The notes under the pieces were generated by a model, which saw only the letters and a list, made by a program, of their open reading frames with translations, was not told where the DNA came from and did not search any database. Shown one piece after another: positions 7,876 to 15,921 of a DNA stretch of 32,271 bases (position 1 is its first letter; each line of letters opens with the position of its first letter). A program made the translations under genes and the position numbers. Source of the DNA: Gammaproteobacteria bacterium (GTDB lineage: Bacteria; Pseudomonadota; Gammaproteobacteria; Steroidobacterales; JABDKV01); NCBI GenBank assembly GCA_029862165.1, contig JAOTXU010000025.1, positions 1 through 32,271 on the forward strand. Reading direction: 5' to 3'.

Positions 7876-8733
7876 CTAAAGCTCGTTCAACGGGATTTTC
7901 AAATAGCTGACCCCATTGGCTGCCGGTTCGGGTAGTCTACCTGCCCGAATATTGACCTGTATCGAAGGCAACAGCAGTCGCGGCAATTCGAGCGTGGCGT
8001 CGCGACTGTCGCGCATTGCGATAAATTCTTCCTCAGTTACACCCTCGCCCACATGTATGTTTTTTTGTTGACTTGCCACACTCGTACTGGCGATTGGACT
8101 TTGCCCTGGCCCCGGGTAGTCATGACACAAATACAGCGTCGTGTCAGCCGGCAGCGCCAGCAAGCGTCCTATCGACCTGTAGAGACTTTTGGCATCGCCA
8201 CCGGGAAAATCGCATCGAGCAGTGCCATAAACCGGACTAAACATCGTATCGCCGATAAATACAGCATCATCCACACGCAGACTCATACTATCGCTGGTAT
8301 GGCCTGGGGTGGCCATCGATAGAATTTCCAGATCGCCCAGTGACAAGTGCTCTCCGTCGTGTAACAACCTGTCAAATTGACTCCCATCCACATCAAACTC
8401 AGAACCAAGATCAAAGACTTTCTTGAAAGTATTCTGCACAGAACGGATGCCATCGCTTATGGCTACGGTACCGCCCAAACGTTCCTTGATGTGTTGGGCG
8501 CAACTCATGTGATCGGCGTGCGCGTGTGTTTCCAGTACCCAGTCAAGCGCCAAACCCTCAGCGCTAACAAACTCAATAATGTGATCAGCCGAGTGCGTGC
8601 TGGTACGCCCGGAATACGGATCGTAATCGAGCACCGGATCTATAATTGCGGCGCGTTTTTGCCCCGTATCCCACAACACGTGGGACCACGTCGCCGTGAC
8701 GGAATCAAAAAAACTCTTTACTTGTCGAGGCAT
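7876..8733 (-). CDS. MBL-fold hydrolase, persulfide dioxygenase / glyoxalase II-like
   Basis: 285 residues. The metal ligands of the metallo-beta-lactamase fold are visible: THAHADH (69-75), His145 in TPGHT, Asp162 in GDTMF and His204 in CHDYP. The ordering and the segments AIIDPVLDYDP and YGTARCDFPGGDAKSLYRSI place it with ETHE1/SdoA/Blh-type enzymes that oxidise glutathione persulfide, or close glyoxalase II relatives; a beta-lactamase is unlikely. The cytoplasmic location follows from the lack of a signal peptide. It lies 5 bases after the DksA-like gene, so the two are probably co-transcribed. No rhodanese domain is fused. Substrate is inferred. Confidence 0.85.
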   Translation of the reverse strand: MPRQVKSFFDSVTATWSHVLWDTGQKRAAIIDPVLDYDPYSGRTSTHSADHIIEFVSAEGLALDWVLETHAHADHMSCAQHIKERLGGTVAISDGIRSVQNTFKKVFDLGSEFDVDGSQFDRLLHDGEHLSLGDLEILSMATPGHTSDSMSLRVDDAVFIGDTMFSPVYGTARCDFPGGDAKSLYRSIGRLLALPADTTLYLCHDYPGPGQSPIASTSVASQQKNIHVGEGVTEEEFIAMRDSRDATLELPRLLLPSIQVNIRAGRLPEPAANGVSYLKIPLNEL

Positions 8734-8738
8734 TGCGC

Positions 8739-9083
8739 CTAGCGCGGATTGGCGTCTTCAGCGCACAACACGCAATGATCTGATACAGGCAACACTTTTA
8801 GACGAGACCACGGGATCTGTTCTCCACAACCCTGGCAGGTGCCATAATCACCACTCTCGATCCGGACCAACGCGCGGCTAATTTGCCGCAACTCAACACG
8901 GCCGGCTTCGCCCAACGCGTCCAGCACTTCTTCGTTTTCGCGCTCTACTGCCTGCTCTGCAAAATCAGAGCTCAGGGGACCGGACGTGTGCCGTACGTCG
9001 TCTGTAATCGTGCGCACGCGTTTTTGTAGTTCTTCGCGGCGTTCCAGAAGCACCTTCCGGATACGTTTTAATTCGACACTCAA
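8739..9083 (-). CDS. TraR/DksA-type C4 zinc-finger protein
   Basis: 114 residues. The N-terminal half is a predicted coiled coil (RKVLLERREELQKRVRTI, then EQAVERENEEVLDAL) and the C-terminal half holds a four-cysteine zinc finger, CQGC followed by CVLC, in the typical ESGDYGTCQGCGEQIP context. Such proteins enter the RNA polymerase secondary channel or act as small regulators. It is shorter than E. coli DksA (151 residues), and the coiled-coil tip pair of acidic residues (DD) cannot be assigned with certainty. The start is TTG at 9083, with GGAG about 7-10 bases upstream. It precedes the MBL hydrolase by 5 bases. Confidence 0.85.
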   Translation of the reverse strand: MSVELKRIRKVLLERREELQKRVRTITDDVRHTSGPLSSDFAEQAVERENEEVLDALGEAGRVELRQISRALVRIESGDYGTCQGCGEQIPWSRLKVLPVSDHCVLCAEDANPR

Positions 9084-9172
9084 CAGGATTCTCCAAACGG
9101 GAATCTGGTGTAGACCAACCTACTGCTGGCCCCGACACCGGTCAAGGGTTTGTGACGCACTGCGACAAGCGC

Positions 9173-9583
9173 CTAGCCCAATTCATCCGGCCAAAGGCCT
9201 TCAAGTACCAGCTCAGTATAGCTTACAACGCCGATAACATCGCCATCCTGCACCACCGGCGCTGAGGAAAGACCGAAATTCTCAAACAGCCGCGCGCAAT
9301 ATCGGATATCCATATCGGGCGCAACTGTGATTACCGGCTTTGCCATGATCTCGTAAACATTAATGCGTAGTGGCGACCGGTCGCGAGCGAGGACTTGTTT
9401 CGCGATGTCTGCAAGCAACACTAATCCAATTGCATCATCGTCATTACGCTTGCTGACGATAGCGATGGCTGCGTCAGCCTCTTTCATCCGGGTTAAGGCT
9501 TCGGCCACCGTATCCTTTCCATCGACGACGACGTAGTGACTGCGCATCACTGATGCTACTTTGACCGGTTTCTTATCCTTCAT
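9173..9583 (-). CDS. Two-CBS-domain protein
   Basis: 136 residues made almost entirely of two CBS motifs: about 8-70 (VASVMRSHYVVVDGKDTVAEALTRM) and about 78-133 (IMAKPVITVAPDMDIRYCARLF, then APVVQDGDVIGVVSYTEL). CBS pairs bind adenine nucleotides and regulate partner proteins. Its ATG overlaps the stop of the P-II-like gene by four bases (ATGA), with AGGAGATGAGCA upstream, so the two are translationally coupled. It is the last gene of the DUF1538 operon. I infer that it senses nucleotide or energy state for the membrane pair. Confidence 0.88.
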   Translation of the reverse strand: MKDKKPVKVASVMRSHYVVVDGKDTVAEALTRMKEADAAIAIVSKRNDDDAIGLVLLADIAKQVLARDRSPLRINVYEIMAKPVITVAPDMDIRYCARLFENFGLSSAPVVQDGDVIGVVSYTELVLEGLWPDELG

Positions 9584-9930
9584 TGCTCATCTCCTACGTT
9601 CTCGGACAAACTTTGCGCCTGGTGCGCTATGCCGACGGCATCCTCGACGTCGATCTGGATTGCAATTCCCTGCCCCGGCGCAGATTCGAAGCGACCCACC
9701 TCGCAGATCGTTTCGAGAATGTGCCGACTGCGTTTTTCCTCAACTAATAACAACAATACGTCACGCTCCGTCTCCAGGGACAGACCAAAAAATGTGCGGT
9801 TGGGCTTCAGACCCTCGCCACGCGCATTGGTCACGACCGTAACGCCCGTCGCACCGGCGTTTCGTGCGGCGTGAATAACCGCATCTGTATGTTCGTCATC
9901 GACGAATACAACAAGTAATTTGAAATGCAT
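9580..9930 (-). CDS. P-II-like signalling protein
   Basis: 116 residues with the ferredoxin-like P-II layout: MHFKLLVVFVDDEHTDAVIHAARNAG as the first strand and helix, a T-loop region around residues 37-57 (RGEGLKPNRTFFGLSLETE), and a B-loop-like segment APGQGIAIQIDVEDAVGI (84-101) resembling the GDGKIFV..VEDAVRI nucleotide site. The uridylylation tyrosine of GlnB and the C-terminal RTGE are not present, so this is a divergent P-II rather than GlnB/GlnK. The ribosome site ACGGAGG is strong. It lies 24 bases after the second DUF1538 gene and overlaps the CBS gene. I infer it controls the membrane pair. Confidence 0.85.
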   Translation of the reverse strand: MHFKLLVVFVDDEHTDAVIHAARNAGATGVTVVTNARGEGLKPNRTFFGLSLETERDVLLLLVEEKRSRHILETICEVGRFESAPGQGIAIQIDVEDAVGIAHQAQSLSENVGDEQ

Positions 9931-9954
9931 TTGCTTGGCCTCCGTAATTTTATC

Positions 9955-10755
9955 CTATGTACTACGGTTTTCCGCAGCGTTTGTGTCGTCTTTTCCGCGC
10001 GCGCGTGTATCACGCTTGTTGAGCCATTGAGTAATCTGGGCGTAAATCATTACTGAAATAATTGGAAATAAACACGCAAAAGAAATTAGCCCAAAGCCAT
10101 CAATCAAGGCACTGCGACCGGGAACATTTTCCGCCAGACCGAGTCCCAACGCGGCAACCAGCGGGACGGTGACGGTGGATGTCGTGACACCACCGGAATC
10201 ATATGCCAGCGGAATCAACCTGCGCGGTGCGAATAGTGTCTGCACAAGCACAACCAGATAGCCGGCGATAATGAAATATTGTATGGGCGCACCGATGACG
10301 ATGCGGTATGTGCCCAGTGAAACCCCGAAACCGGAACCTAGCGCCACTGCTATGCGCAAGCCCCAGATACCGACACTTCCTCCCGAAACGGCATTTGCTT
10401 TGATGGCCACGGCAATTAGAGCCGGTTCAGCGATCGTTGTTGCAAAACCGATCGCAAAGGCAAAAATATAGACCCAATAATACTGCGTCCAATCATCTAC
10501 CGTACCAATAAAGGCCGGATCAGTAAGTTGTTGCGCCATACTGCGTCCCAGCGGAAACAATGCTTCCTCGAGCCCGATCAGAAATAACACAAGGCCCACG
10601 AGCACATAGGCAAACCCGACTAAAAGCTTCTTCAAATTGCGCACGCGCCGGCGCAATACGAAAAGTCTGAAACCGACAATTACCACGACTATTGGGGTGA
10701 CATCGCGAATCGTGCTCGCGAATACCTGGAATGACTGACTAAGCCATTCGCTCAT
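9955..10755 (-). CDS. DUF1538 membrane protein, second subunit (UmpB-like)
   Basis: 266 residues with six or seven hydrophobic segments. It carries the two signatures of DUF1538: [18 protein letters not shown] and [20 protein letters not shown]. The family has a reported two-component Na+(Li+,K+)/H+ antiporter, UmpAB of Halomonas zhaodongensis, in which both subunits belong to DUF1538; I infer the same class of transport here. The ATG overlaps the stop of the partner gene by four bases. The C-terminal tail is charged and cytoplasm-like ([18 protein letters not shown]), a possible docking site for the P-II or CBS protein. Ion specificity cannot be read. Confidence 0.85.
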   Translation of the reverse strand: MSEWLSQSFQVFASTIRDVTPIVVVIVGFRLFVLRRRVRNLKKLLVGFAYVLVGLVLFLIGLEEALFPLGRSMAQQLTDPAFIGTVDDWTQYYWVYIFAFAIGFATTIAEPALIAVAIKANAVSGGSVGIWGLRIAVALGSGFGVSLGTYRIVIGAPIQYFIIAGYLVVLVQTLFAPRRLIPLAYDSGGVTTSTVTVPLVAALGLGLAENVPGRSALIDGFGLISFACLFPIISVMIYAQITQWLNKRDTRARGKDDTNAAENRST

Positions 10756-11486
10756 CGCAACATCCCATAGGCCATGACGAAAATTATCGGCGTGAGTGAA
10801 GCAAATGCGATCAGACCAAAGCCATCCAGCATAGGATTGCGCTCACGAATCGCTGTGGCCAGACCAACACCAAGGGCAGTAACCAGTGGCACTGTGATAG
10901 TTGAGGTAGTTACGCCGCCGGAATCGTATGCGATACCAATGATCTCGGGCGGAGCGAAAGCTGTCATGACTACAACTATCAGGTAGCCGCCAATTATCAG
11001 TACCTGAATGGGCCAGCCGCGTAGTATCCGCAAAACACCAACGACTATAGCGAAACCGACCGATAGCGCGACGGTGAGTCGTAACTCTTTCGCGTAACGC
11101 ATCATCGATTCCTCGTTGGCGTCGATAAAACCGCCCTGTGCTGCCATTTCGGCGGCCTCGCCTGCGATGGCAATTAGCGCGGGCTCGGCGACGGTCGTGC
11201 CAAATCCGAGCGCGAAGGCGAACAATAACAGCCAAAACACGCTGCCCTTGCTCGCGAACGCATTCGCCATCGATTCACCGATCGGGAAAAGCCCCATTTC
11301 CAGACCGCGTACGAAGAAACTCAGTCCCGCCACAACCATCAGCATGCCTATCAGCAACTCCGGCCAGTTAGGTATCGGTTGGCGCAGGATAACGAGCTGG
11401 AAAAAGGCCACAACCAGAACTATCGGCGTGATATCACGCAGACTGCTAAATGTTTGAGCAATCAGTGACAGTACAGGTGACTTCAC
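10752..11486 (-). CDS. DUF1538 membrane protein, first subunit (UmpA-like)
   Basis: 244 residues, polytopic. It repeats the partner's two signatures: [18 protein letters not shown] and [20 protein letters not shown], so the two proteins are paralogues likely to form a heteromer. Compared with the partner it has an extra hydrophilic insert ([23 protein letters not shown]) between the first signature and the next membrane segments. The start is GTG at 11486 with GGAGC upstream. It is the first DUF1538 gene, 54 bases after the OsmC gene on the same strand. Conserved Glu, Asp and Ser/Thr inside the signatures are candidates for ion coordination by inference. Confidence 0.85.
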   Translation of the reverse strand: MKSPVLSLIAQTFSSLRDITPIVLVVAFFQLVILRQPIPNWPELLIGMLMVVAGLSFFVRGLEMGLFPIGESMANAFASKGSVFWLLLFAFALGFGTTVAEPALIAIAGEAAEMAAQGGFIDANEESMMRYAKELRLTVALSVGFAIVVGVLRILRGWPIQVLIIGGYLIVVVMTAFAPPEIIGIAYDSGGVTTSTITVPLVTALGVGLATAIRERNPMLDGFGLIAFASLTPIIFVMAYGMLR

Positions 11487-11540
11487 TTCAGCCTGCTCCG
11501 TTTAGTTTGTCGGCCGTGCCGCATTTATAGCCAACCCTGA

Positions 11541-11996
11541 TTATTTGGCTGTCGTTGTTTCTATACTAATTTTCGTCCTGACGGAGTTGGCGATAAAACA
11601 TTCGCGATGCGCCAACTCGTTTATCCGTGCCAACGCCTCGGCATCGGGTTGCTTATCACCGCCAAAGACCACTGCGGGACGCAATGTCACGTGTGTGATA
11701 GAGAGTTTTCCGTCGTCGTTTTTCGCAAGTACACCGGTGGCCTCGTCTGTGTAGGAATCAACGACAAATCCCTTCTTGCTGGCCAGTGCCAGGAAGGTCA
11801 GCATGTGACACGAGGATAGACTCGCTACATAGGCCTCTTCCGGGTCTACGCGCAGGGCGTCGCCAAGGAACCCGGGCGCAGCAGAAGCAGCAACAGTCGT
11901 GGTTTCGAATTGCCAGAGATGATTGCGGTTGTAGTCATTATATTCAAAGGAATCAGTTTCGCGTCGCCATTCGATGGTCGCTTTGTGCGCAGACAT
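11541..11996 (-). CDS. OsmC/Ohr-family peroxide reductase
   Basis: 151 residues from ATG 11996, which follows GGAGG with good spacing; a longer frame opens at 12068 but lacks this. The two redox cysteines of the family are present, Cys63 in SLSSCHML and Cys133 in HRECFIAN, so thiol-dependent reduction of organic hydroperoxides is expected in the cytoplasm. The ALRVDPEEAYVASLSSCH segment is typical of OsmC-like proteins. It lies 54 bases upstream of the DUF1538 pair and could share its transcript. A palindrome lies between it and the divergent membrane-protein gene. Confidence 0.88.
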   Translation of the reverse strand: MSAHKATIEWRRETDSFEYNDYNRNHLWQFETTTVAASAAPGFLGDALRVDPEEAYVASLSSCHMLTFLALASKKGFVVDSYTDEATGVLAKNDDGKLSITHVTLRPAVVFGGDKQPDAEALARINELAHRECFIANSVRTKISIETTTAK

Positions 11997-12026
11997 ACAT
12001 GTCCTCCGGTGATGCTGAGACCCGTT

Positions 12027-12046
12027 ATGCAAATAATGATTTGCAT
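12027..12046. promoter_or_regulatory. 20-bp palindrome between divergent genes, candidate operator
   Basis: ATGCAAAT (12027-12034), AATG and ATTTGCAT (12039-12046) make a perfect 8-bp inverted repeat, AT-rich in a GC-richer background, followed by TATAAC that could be a -10 for the rightward gene. It sits 31 bases upstream of the OsmC start and 77 bases before the rightward ATG. It resembles dimeric-repressor sites loosely, but does not match the OhrR or Fur consensus closely enough to name the regulator. Confidence 0.45.
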
Positions 12047-12122
12047 TATAACCGTCTGAAGTTTGCAAAAGTTAAAGATTTCCGGCTTTATACCTGTCTC
12101 CTGGGCCCCCAATATTAGAACC

Positions 12123-12797
12123 ATGAACACAGCATTTGAAGACACCGCCGAGCCGAAACGTCGCTTTAGCGGCTTGCAGGTCATCGGAATCATCGCCCTG
12201 GTCATTCTGATCACGGTCCTTGTCACCGCATTCATCGTAAAACGCTATTTTTGGCCGTCCAACTTCCGGCCGGTTGAACTCAATCAGAAGGAAGAGCAGG
12301 TCCTCGACGCCAAATTGCAGCGTCTGCAGGGCTATGGTGACAGCAACCTGGTCGTGACGGACGACCCACCGCTGGTCGCTGAAGCCTATTCCGAAGAAAA
12401 TGCGAGTCGTGAAATTTTCTTTGGTGAACGCGAACTCAATGCGCTGATCGCCCGAAACACCAATCTGGCCAACCGCCTCGCCATTGATTTGTCGAGCAAC
12501 CTGGCCAGTGCCAACCTGTTGGTGCCGATGGCAGACGATTTTCCGATGGTCGGCGGCAAGACCCTGCGCGTCACCGCCGGCGTTGAAATGGCTTTTCAAG
12601 ACAACCGTCCCGTGATCGTGTTAAAGGGCGTGAGCCTGATGGGAGTACCAATCCCCAACGCCTGGCTGGGCAATCTCAAAAACGTTGATTTAGTCCGTGA
12701 ATTCGGTGGCAGCGAGGGTTTTTGGAAGACCTTCGCCGAAGGCGTCGAACTCATACAAGTTACCGAAGGGCGCCTACACATCAAACTTAAAGAATAA
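12123..12797 (+). CDS. Membrane-anchored protein of unknown function
   Basis: 224 residues from ATG 12123. A short basic N-terminus leads into one hydrophobic helix (VIGIIALVILITVLVTAFIV, about residues 20-39), and the rest (about 45-224) is soluble and predicted to be periplasmic. It contains the segments FFGERELNALIARNTNLANRL, DLSSNLASANLLVPM and VIVLKGVSLMGVPIPNAWLG, a mix of helix and strand that may form a lipid-binding or adaptor-like domain, but I do not recognise the family. Upstream is the palindrome shared with OsmC; downstream is a strong hairpin at 12836 that may end the transcript. Confidence 0.75.
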   Translation: MNTAFEDTAEPKRRFSGLQVIGIIALVILITVLVTAFIVKRYFWPSNFRPVELNQKEEQVLDAKLQRLQGYGDSNLVVTDDPPLVAEAYSEENASREIFFGERELNALIARNTNLANRLAIDLSSNLASANLLVPMADDFPMVGGKTLRVTAGVEMAFQDNRPVIVLKGVSLMGVPIPNAWLGNLKNVDLVREFGGSEGFWKTFAEGVELIQVTEGRLHIKLKE

Positions 12798-12807
12798 TCA
12801 AAAAATC

Positions 12808-12860
12808 GCGGCAAGGATGCCGCTCTACCCAAGACGTCTGTCCCGCCCGGCGGGACAGAC
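12808..12860. repeat. Two hairpins after the membrane-anchored protein gene
   Basis: GCGGCA-AGGA-TGCCGC spans 12808-12823, and a 25-base palindrome with 12-bp arms (GTCTGTCCCGCC and GGCGGGACAGAC around a single base) spans 12836-12860. The first resembles REP-type hairpins. The second is a very stable stem followed by TCATTT and could act as a terminator, though it lacks a proper T-run. Confidence 0.6.
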
Positions 12861-12930
12861 TCATTTCCGCTTAACCACCCACGTCATCGCTGCCGCATTT
12901 GGATTACGCGGGCGGATGACGTTACTACCT

Positions 12931-12972
12931 GTTACCCATGTGCCCGGCTAAAAGTGTTACCCATGTGCCCGG
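12931..12972 (+). repeat. Direct repeat of a 17-bp word
   Basis: GTTACCCATGTGCCCGG occurs at 12931-12947 and again at 12956-12972, 25 bases apart. Such words can mark insertion-sequence ends, but no transposase gene or matching inverted end is visible here, so its origin is unknown. Confidence 0.55.
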
Positions 12973-12978
12973 TTTGTA

Positions 12979-13345
12979 CCCCCCACCCTAACCCTCCCCC
13001 CGAAGGGGGGAGGGAATTTCATTTTGGGTACCCCCGAAGGGGGGAGGGAATTTCATTTTGGGTACCCCCCCGAAGGGGGGAGGGAATTCACGTTGCGGCG
13101 GCGAGAAAGAAGACGGTCGTTTGCCTGCGCCGACTTGGTCGGAGGCGCAGGTAAATGCCGGCTTCTAGGCTCGCCGCGTTAGGATTACGCGGGACTTGCC
13201 CCCCACCCTAACCCTCCCCCCGAAGGGGGGAGGGAATTTCATTTTGGGTACCTCTGAAGAGGACGGAATTTCATTTTGGGTACCTCTGAAGGGGAACGGA
13301 ATTTCATTTTGGGTACCCCTGAAGGGGGCACCCCCGAAGGGGGGA
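12979..13345. repeat. Array of C/G hairpins alternating with a 19-bp word
   Basis: The word GGAATTTCATTTTGGGTAC occurs at 13013, 13047, 13233, 13265 and 13298, spaced 32-34 bases within each cluster. Between copies lie hairpins such as CCCTCCCCCC-GAA-GGGGGGAGGG (12992-13014). Read on the minus strand, the loop becomes C(TTCG)G, a very stable tetraloop. Bases 12979-13030 and 13199-13250 are an identical 52-bp block. Another inverted repeat, CCTGCGCC/GGCGCAGG, is at 13124-13151, and GGATTACGCGGG occurs at 12901 and 13182. Frames through this stretch are repeat translations, not genes. Confidence 0.85.
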
Positions 13346-13375
13346 CTACGCGGCAGCGATACACCACCCAACCAA

Positions 13376-14701
13376 CTACACCTGGATCGTGCGCCACTCG
13401 CCTTTGGTCCAGTATTTCAGGAACAACGCCGCCTGCAGCATGCGATAGAGGCCCTGCAGGATCCAGATACCAATCAATCCAAGACCCAGTATTGGCCCGA
13501 CCAGGTAGGCCAGTGGCAGGAAAACAATCCATTGCGTCGTGATAGCGATGATCATGACCCGCCTGGCATCACCAGCCCCTAACAGGGCGTGCATCAGCAC
13601 CATGCCGACAGCCTCTATGGCCATCGTTGCACCGACAATACGCATCGGTAGCCTGCCAACTTCCACAGTGGCCGGATCGTGAATAAACGCACTGAGAATC
13701 AGATCCGGTGCCAACCACATCGGTACGCCGAGTGTGGTCAGCAGAACCAGACCGACCTTCGTGACATCCCAGCCCCATTGCGACGCATCGAGCTGATCGC
13801 CGCGACCCAGAGCCTGACCGACCAGCGTTGCTGCCGCCAAACCCAAACCGAGGCCGGGCAGTATCGCCACGAGCGTCACGTTTATCAGCACGTTTGCGGC
13901 GGCAAGCTCCCGCGTTCCAACCAATCCAATGATCCAATACGTTACGACAAAGCCGGTCGAGAAAAACAGTTGTTGTACGCCTGACGGCAAAGACAGCTTG
14001 AACAGGTCCCAGATCTCGCTGCGGCGCGGCAATCCGTGCAGGAAACCCTGTGGCCGCACGTGCCGCATCGCCAGATAGAAATAGATTGCCGACCCAATCG
14101 CGGTAGACAGCGCGGTTCCCAGGCCGGCGCCGGTCGCACCCATTTCCGGTGCGCCAAACTTGCCGAAGATCAGCATGTAATTAAGCAAAATGTTGCACGC
14201 ATGCATGATCAACAGCGTGGACATATAGACACCCGAGCGATCGATCGCATTCCAAAACCCACGGAACGCAAAGTTCATGCCTACAAAGGTGATTCCCGCA
14301 AGACGCATTTGCAGATACGGCACACCTTGCGCGATGACTTCCGGGTCGCTATTGAGATAAGGATAGAAATATGGCGCCAACATGAAGAGGATCAGGGACA
14401 AAATCGGCGCGACCGCGAGCACCATCAATAGACCGGCATTGAGTGGCTTGGCTGTGTCACTGAATCGCCCGGCACCCTTGCGTCGGGCGGACATGGCCTG
14501 CACGCCGGTCGAGATTCCCAGGATCAGCGCCATGCACATAAAAGTCGCGAATCCACCGAGACCGACAGCGGCAAGGGCTGCATTGCCGAGCATGCCAACC
14601 ATTGCAGTATCGACTAGGTTTAGTACGTTTTGCGACATCATGCCGCCGATTATTGGCAGCGCAAGCGTTAGTATTCTGCGCAGACGAATGCGGTCGATCA
14701 T
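13376..14701 (-). CDS. MATE-family multidrug/cation efflux transporter
   Basis: 441 residues with about 12 hydrophobic segments in two six-helix halves, the usual MATE length. The start IRLRRILTLALPIIGGMMSQNVLNLVDTAMVG is the classic MATE first helix with the conserved GG and VDT..VG pattern, and GLGLAAATLVGQALGRG is the matching conserved segment in the second half. These inner-membrane antiporters export cationic compounds using Na+ or H+ gradients. Its ATG overlaps the stop of the upstream DsbA-fold gene by four bases (ATGA) and AGGAG lies directly before it, so the two are co-translated. Downstream is the repeat array. Confidence 0.92.
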   Translation of the reverse strand: MIDRIRLRRILTLALPIIGGMMSQNVLNLVDTAMVGMLGNAALAAVGLGGFATFMCMALILGISTGVQAMSARRKGAGRFSDTAKPLNAGLLMVLAVAPILSLILFMLAPYFYPYLNSDPEVIAQGVPYLQMRLAGITFVGMNFAFRGFWNAIDRSGVYMSTLLIMHACNILLNYMLIFGKFGAPEMGATGAGLGTALSTAIGSAIYFYLAMRHVRPQGFLHGLPRRSEIWDLFKLSLPSGVQQLFFSTGFVVTYWIIGLVGTRELAAANVLINVTLVAILPGLGLGLAAATLVGQALGRGDQLDASQWGWDVTKVGLVLLTTLGVPMWLAPDLILSAFIHDPATVEVGRLPMRIVGATMAIEAVGMVLMHALLGAGDARRVMIIAITTQWIVFLPLAYLVGPILGLGLIGIWILQGLYRMLQAALFLKYWTKGEWRTIQV

Positions 14702-15402
14702 CTCCTGAACCGCCAGGCGGAAGGTTGCACTGTAAGCCAGGCGGCAAACTCCTTTTTGCCTATTGGATCCTCGCCACGCAAATAACGCTCCAGCCAGGGA
14801 AGGTCATCGAAACCAAAAAACAACTCCCCATCGACGATTATCGTCGGCACGCCGAATACACTCCTGGAGACCGCCGATTCGGTTTCTGTACGCAAAAGGC
14901 CCTTAATTGCATCGCTGTCTGCCAATTTCAGCATTCGATCTGCGTCAAAGTCATTGGCTGTTAATAGGTCCGACATCGAGTCAGGATCCGTGACGTTTCT
15001 GGATTCAGCCCAGACTGCCCTAAAAAGTATATCGGTAAGACGCGCGCGATCCGTCGCTGGGCAGGCAAGCATGAGTCGCAGCGTCAACAAAGGATTAAAC
15101 GGATGGGAATGCGGTGGCGTCAAAGCAATTCCCAGTTCGTTCGCTTTGCGCAGGCAGTTGCGGACCATCCATTGCATTTTCGGGGCCACTTCTGCCGGAC
15201 CAACCTGGTCATGCGCCCGCAGCAATGCAGCAAACAATACTGGCTTCAAAATCAGTTCGCGCTTATGAAGCCTGGCAATATCCCGCAACGCATGCCAGGC
15301 CAGGTACGCATTTGGCGAGATCAGATCATAATAAAATTCCACGGATGCTTCGCTCTCAGTTCCGGACTCTGCGTGGCGACACATACATAGTGATGACCGC
15401 AT
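14698..15402 (-). CDS. DsbA-fold protein, 2-hydroxychromene-2-carboxylate isomerase-like
   Basis: Up to 234 residues. After a variable start the fold opens with VEFYYDLISPNAYLAWHAL, where SPNAYL replaces the CxxC of DsbA as in HCCA isomerases and kappa-class glutathione transferases. The cis-proline segment is VFGVPTIIVDGELFFGFDDLPWLERYL. It is likely a glutathione-using isomerase or transferase in the cytoplasm; the natural substrate is unknown. ATG at 15402 has AAAGGTGGTGA upstream but overlaps the DUF4442 gene by 47 bases; GTG at 15342 would start right at the domain. The four-base overlap with the MATE gene suggests an operon. Confidence 0.82.
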   Translation of the reverse strand: MRSSLCMCRHAESGTESEASVEFYYDLISPNAYLAWHALRDIARLHKRELILKPVLFAALLRAHDQVGPAEVAPKMQWMVRNCLRKANELGIALTPPHSHPFNPLLTLRLMLACPATDRARLTDILFRAVWAESRNVTDPDSMSDLLTANDFDADRMLKLADSDAIKGLLRTETESAVSRSVFGVPTIIVDGELFFGFDDLPWLERYLRGEDPIGKKEFAAWLTVQPSAWRFRR

Positions 15403-15841
15403 TCACCACCTTTACATCCGCTGTATCAAATACATCTATAACTACTGGCACGTCGGTCGGTTCTCCGAAATCGGGCATGGGATCGATACGCGCAACTGCG
15501 CGCACATCGGTGGCGGCTTTTGCCAGATACCGGATCGTCATCCCTTTTGGAATCCAGCGCATAGAACTTGGGATGGATACTTCTGTCATCGTGCCGGCTG
15601 CCAACTCACAGAGATTGGCCATTGCAATCGCATGTACCGTCGCGATATGATTTTGTACCCGTCTGCGTTTGCGCATCCGTGTCTCGCAAAAACCGGGACG
15701 CAATTCCACAAAGCGCGGCCGGATACTGCCAAAGTACGGCGCCTTAAAACAGACCGCCCGGCTAAAAAGCCAGTGACCCAGCGGCCAACGCGTCATCCGC
15801 CGGTAAAGAGCCAGAACGGGCGGTATATTTTTGCTACTCAT
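15356..15841 (-). CDS. DUF4442 hotdog-fold protein
   Basis: About 161 residues from ATG 15841 (a GTG at 15868 would add nine). The order of segments, an N-terminal amphipathic helix (YRRMTRWPLGHWLFSRAV), APYFGSIRPRFVELRPGFCETRMRKRR, then VQNHIATVHAIAMANLCELAAG, is that of the DUF4442 family, related to the hotdog thioesterases. His and Asn in the NHIATVHAIAMANL region lie where hotdog enzymes bind acyl-CoA. Thioesterase activity is inferred from fold only. It is first in a likely three-gene operon with the DsbA-fold and MATE genes. Confidence 0.8.
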   Translation of the reverse strand: MSSKNIPPVLALYRRMTRWPLGHWLFSRAVCFKAPYFGSIRPRFVELRPGFCETRMRKRRRVQNHIATVHAIAMANLCELAAGTMTEVSIPSSMRWIPKGMTIRYLAKAATDVRAVARIDPMPDFGEPTDVPVVIDVFDTADVKVVNAVITMYVSPRRVRN

Positions 15842-15921
15842 GGGCCGGGGATTGTAGCGGAGGCACACTGCGCGGTCGCCTCTTAGCCCCTATTCAGCCT
15901 AAAACGGCTACAATTGCTCCC

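Noticed and set aside
7876..8733. Beta-lactamase resistance gene
   Set aside because: Metal motif context and lack of a signal peptide fit glyoxalase II or persulfide dioxygenase relatives instead.
12931..12972. Insertion-sequence end
   Set aside because: A repeated 17-bp word alone, without a transposase gene or inverted partner, is not enough.
12954..13582. Frames reading Pro/Gly/Lys-rich repeats (for example PPKGGG and GISFWVPLKG)
   Set aside because: They are translations of the C/G hairpin and 19-bp word array and run into the MATE gene on the other strand; no ribosome site or domain.
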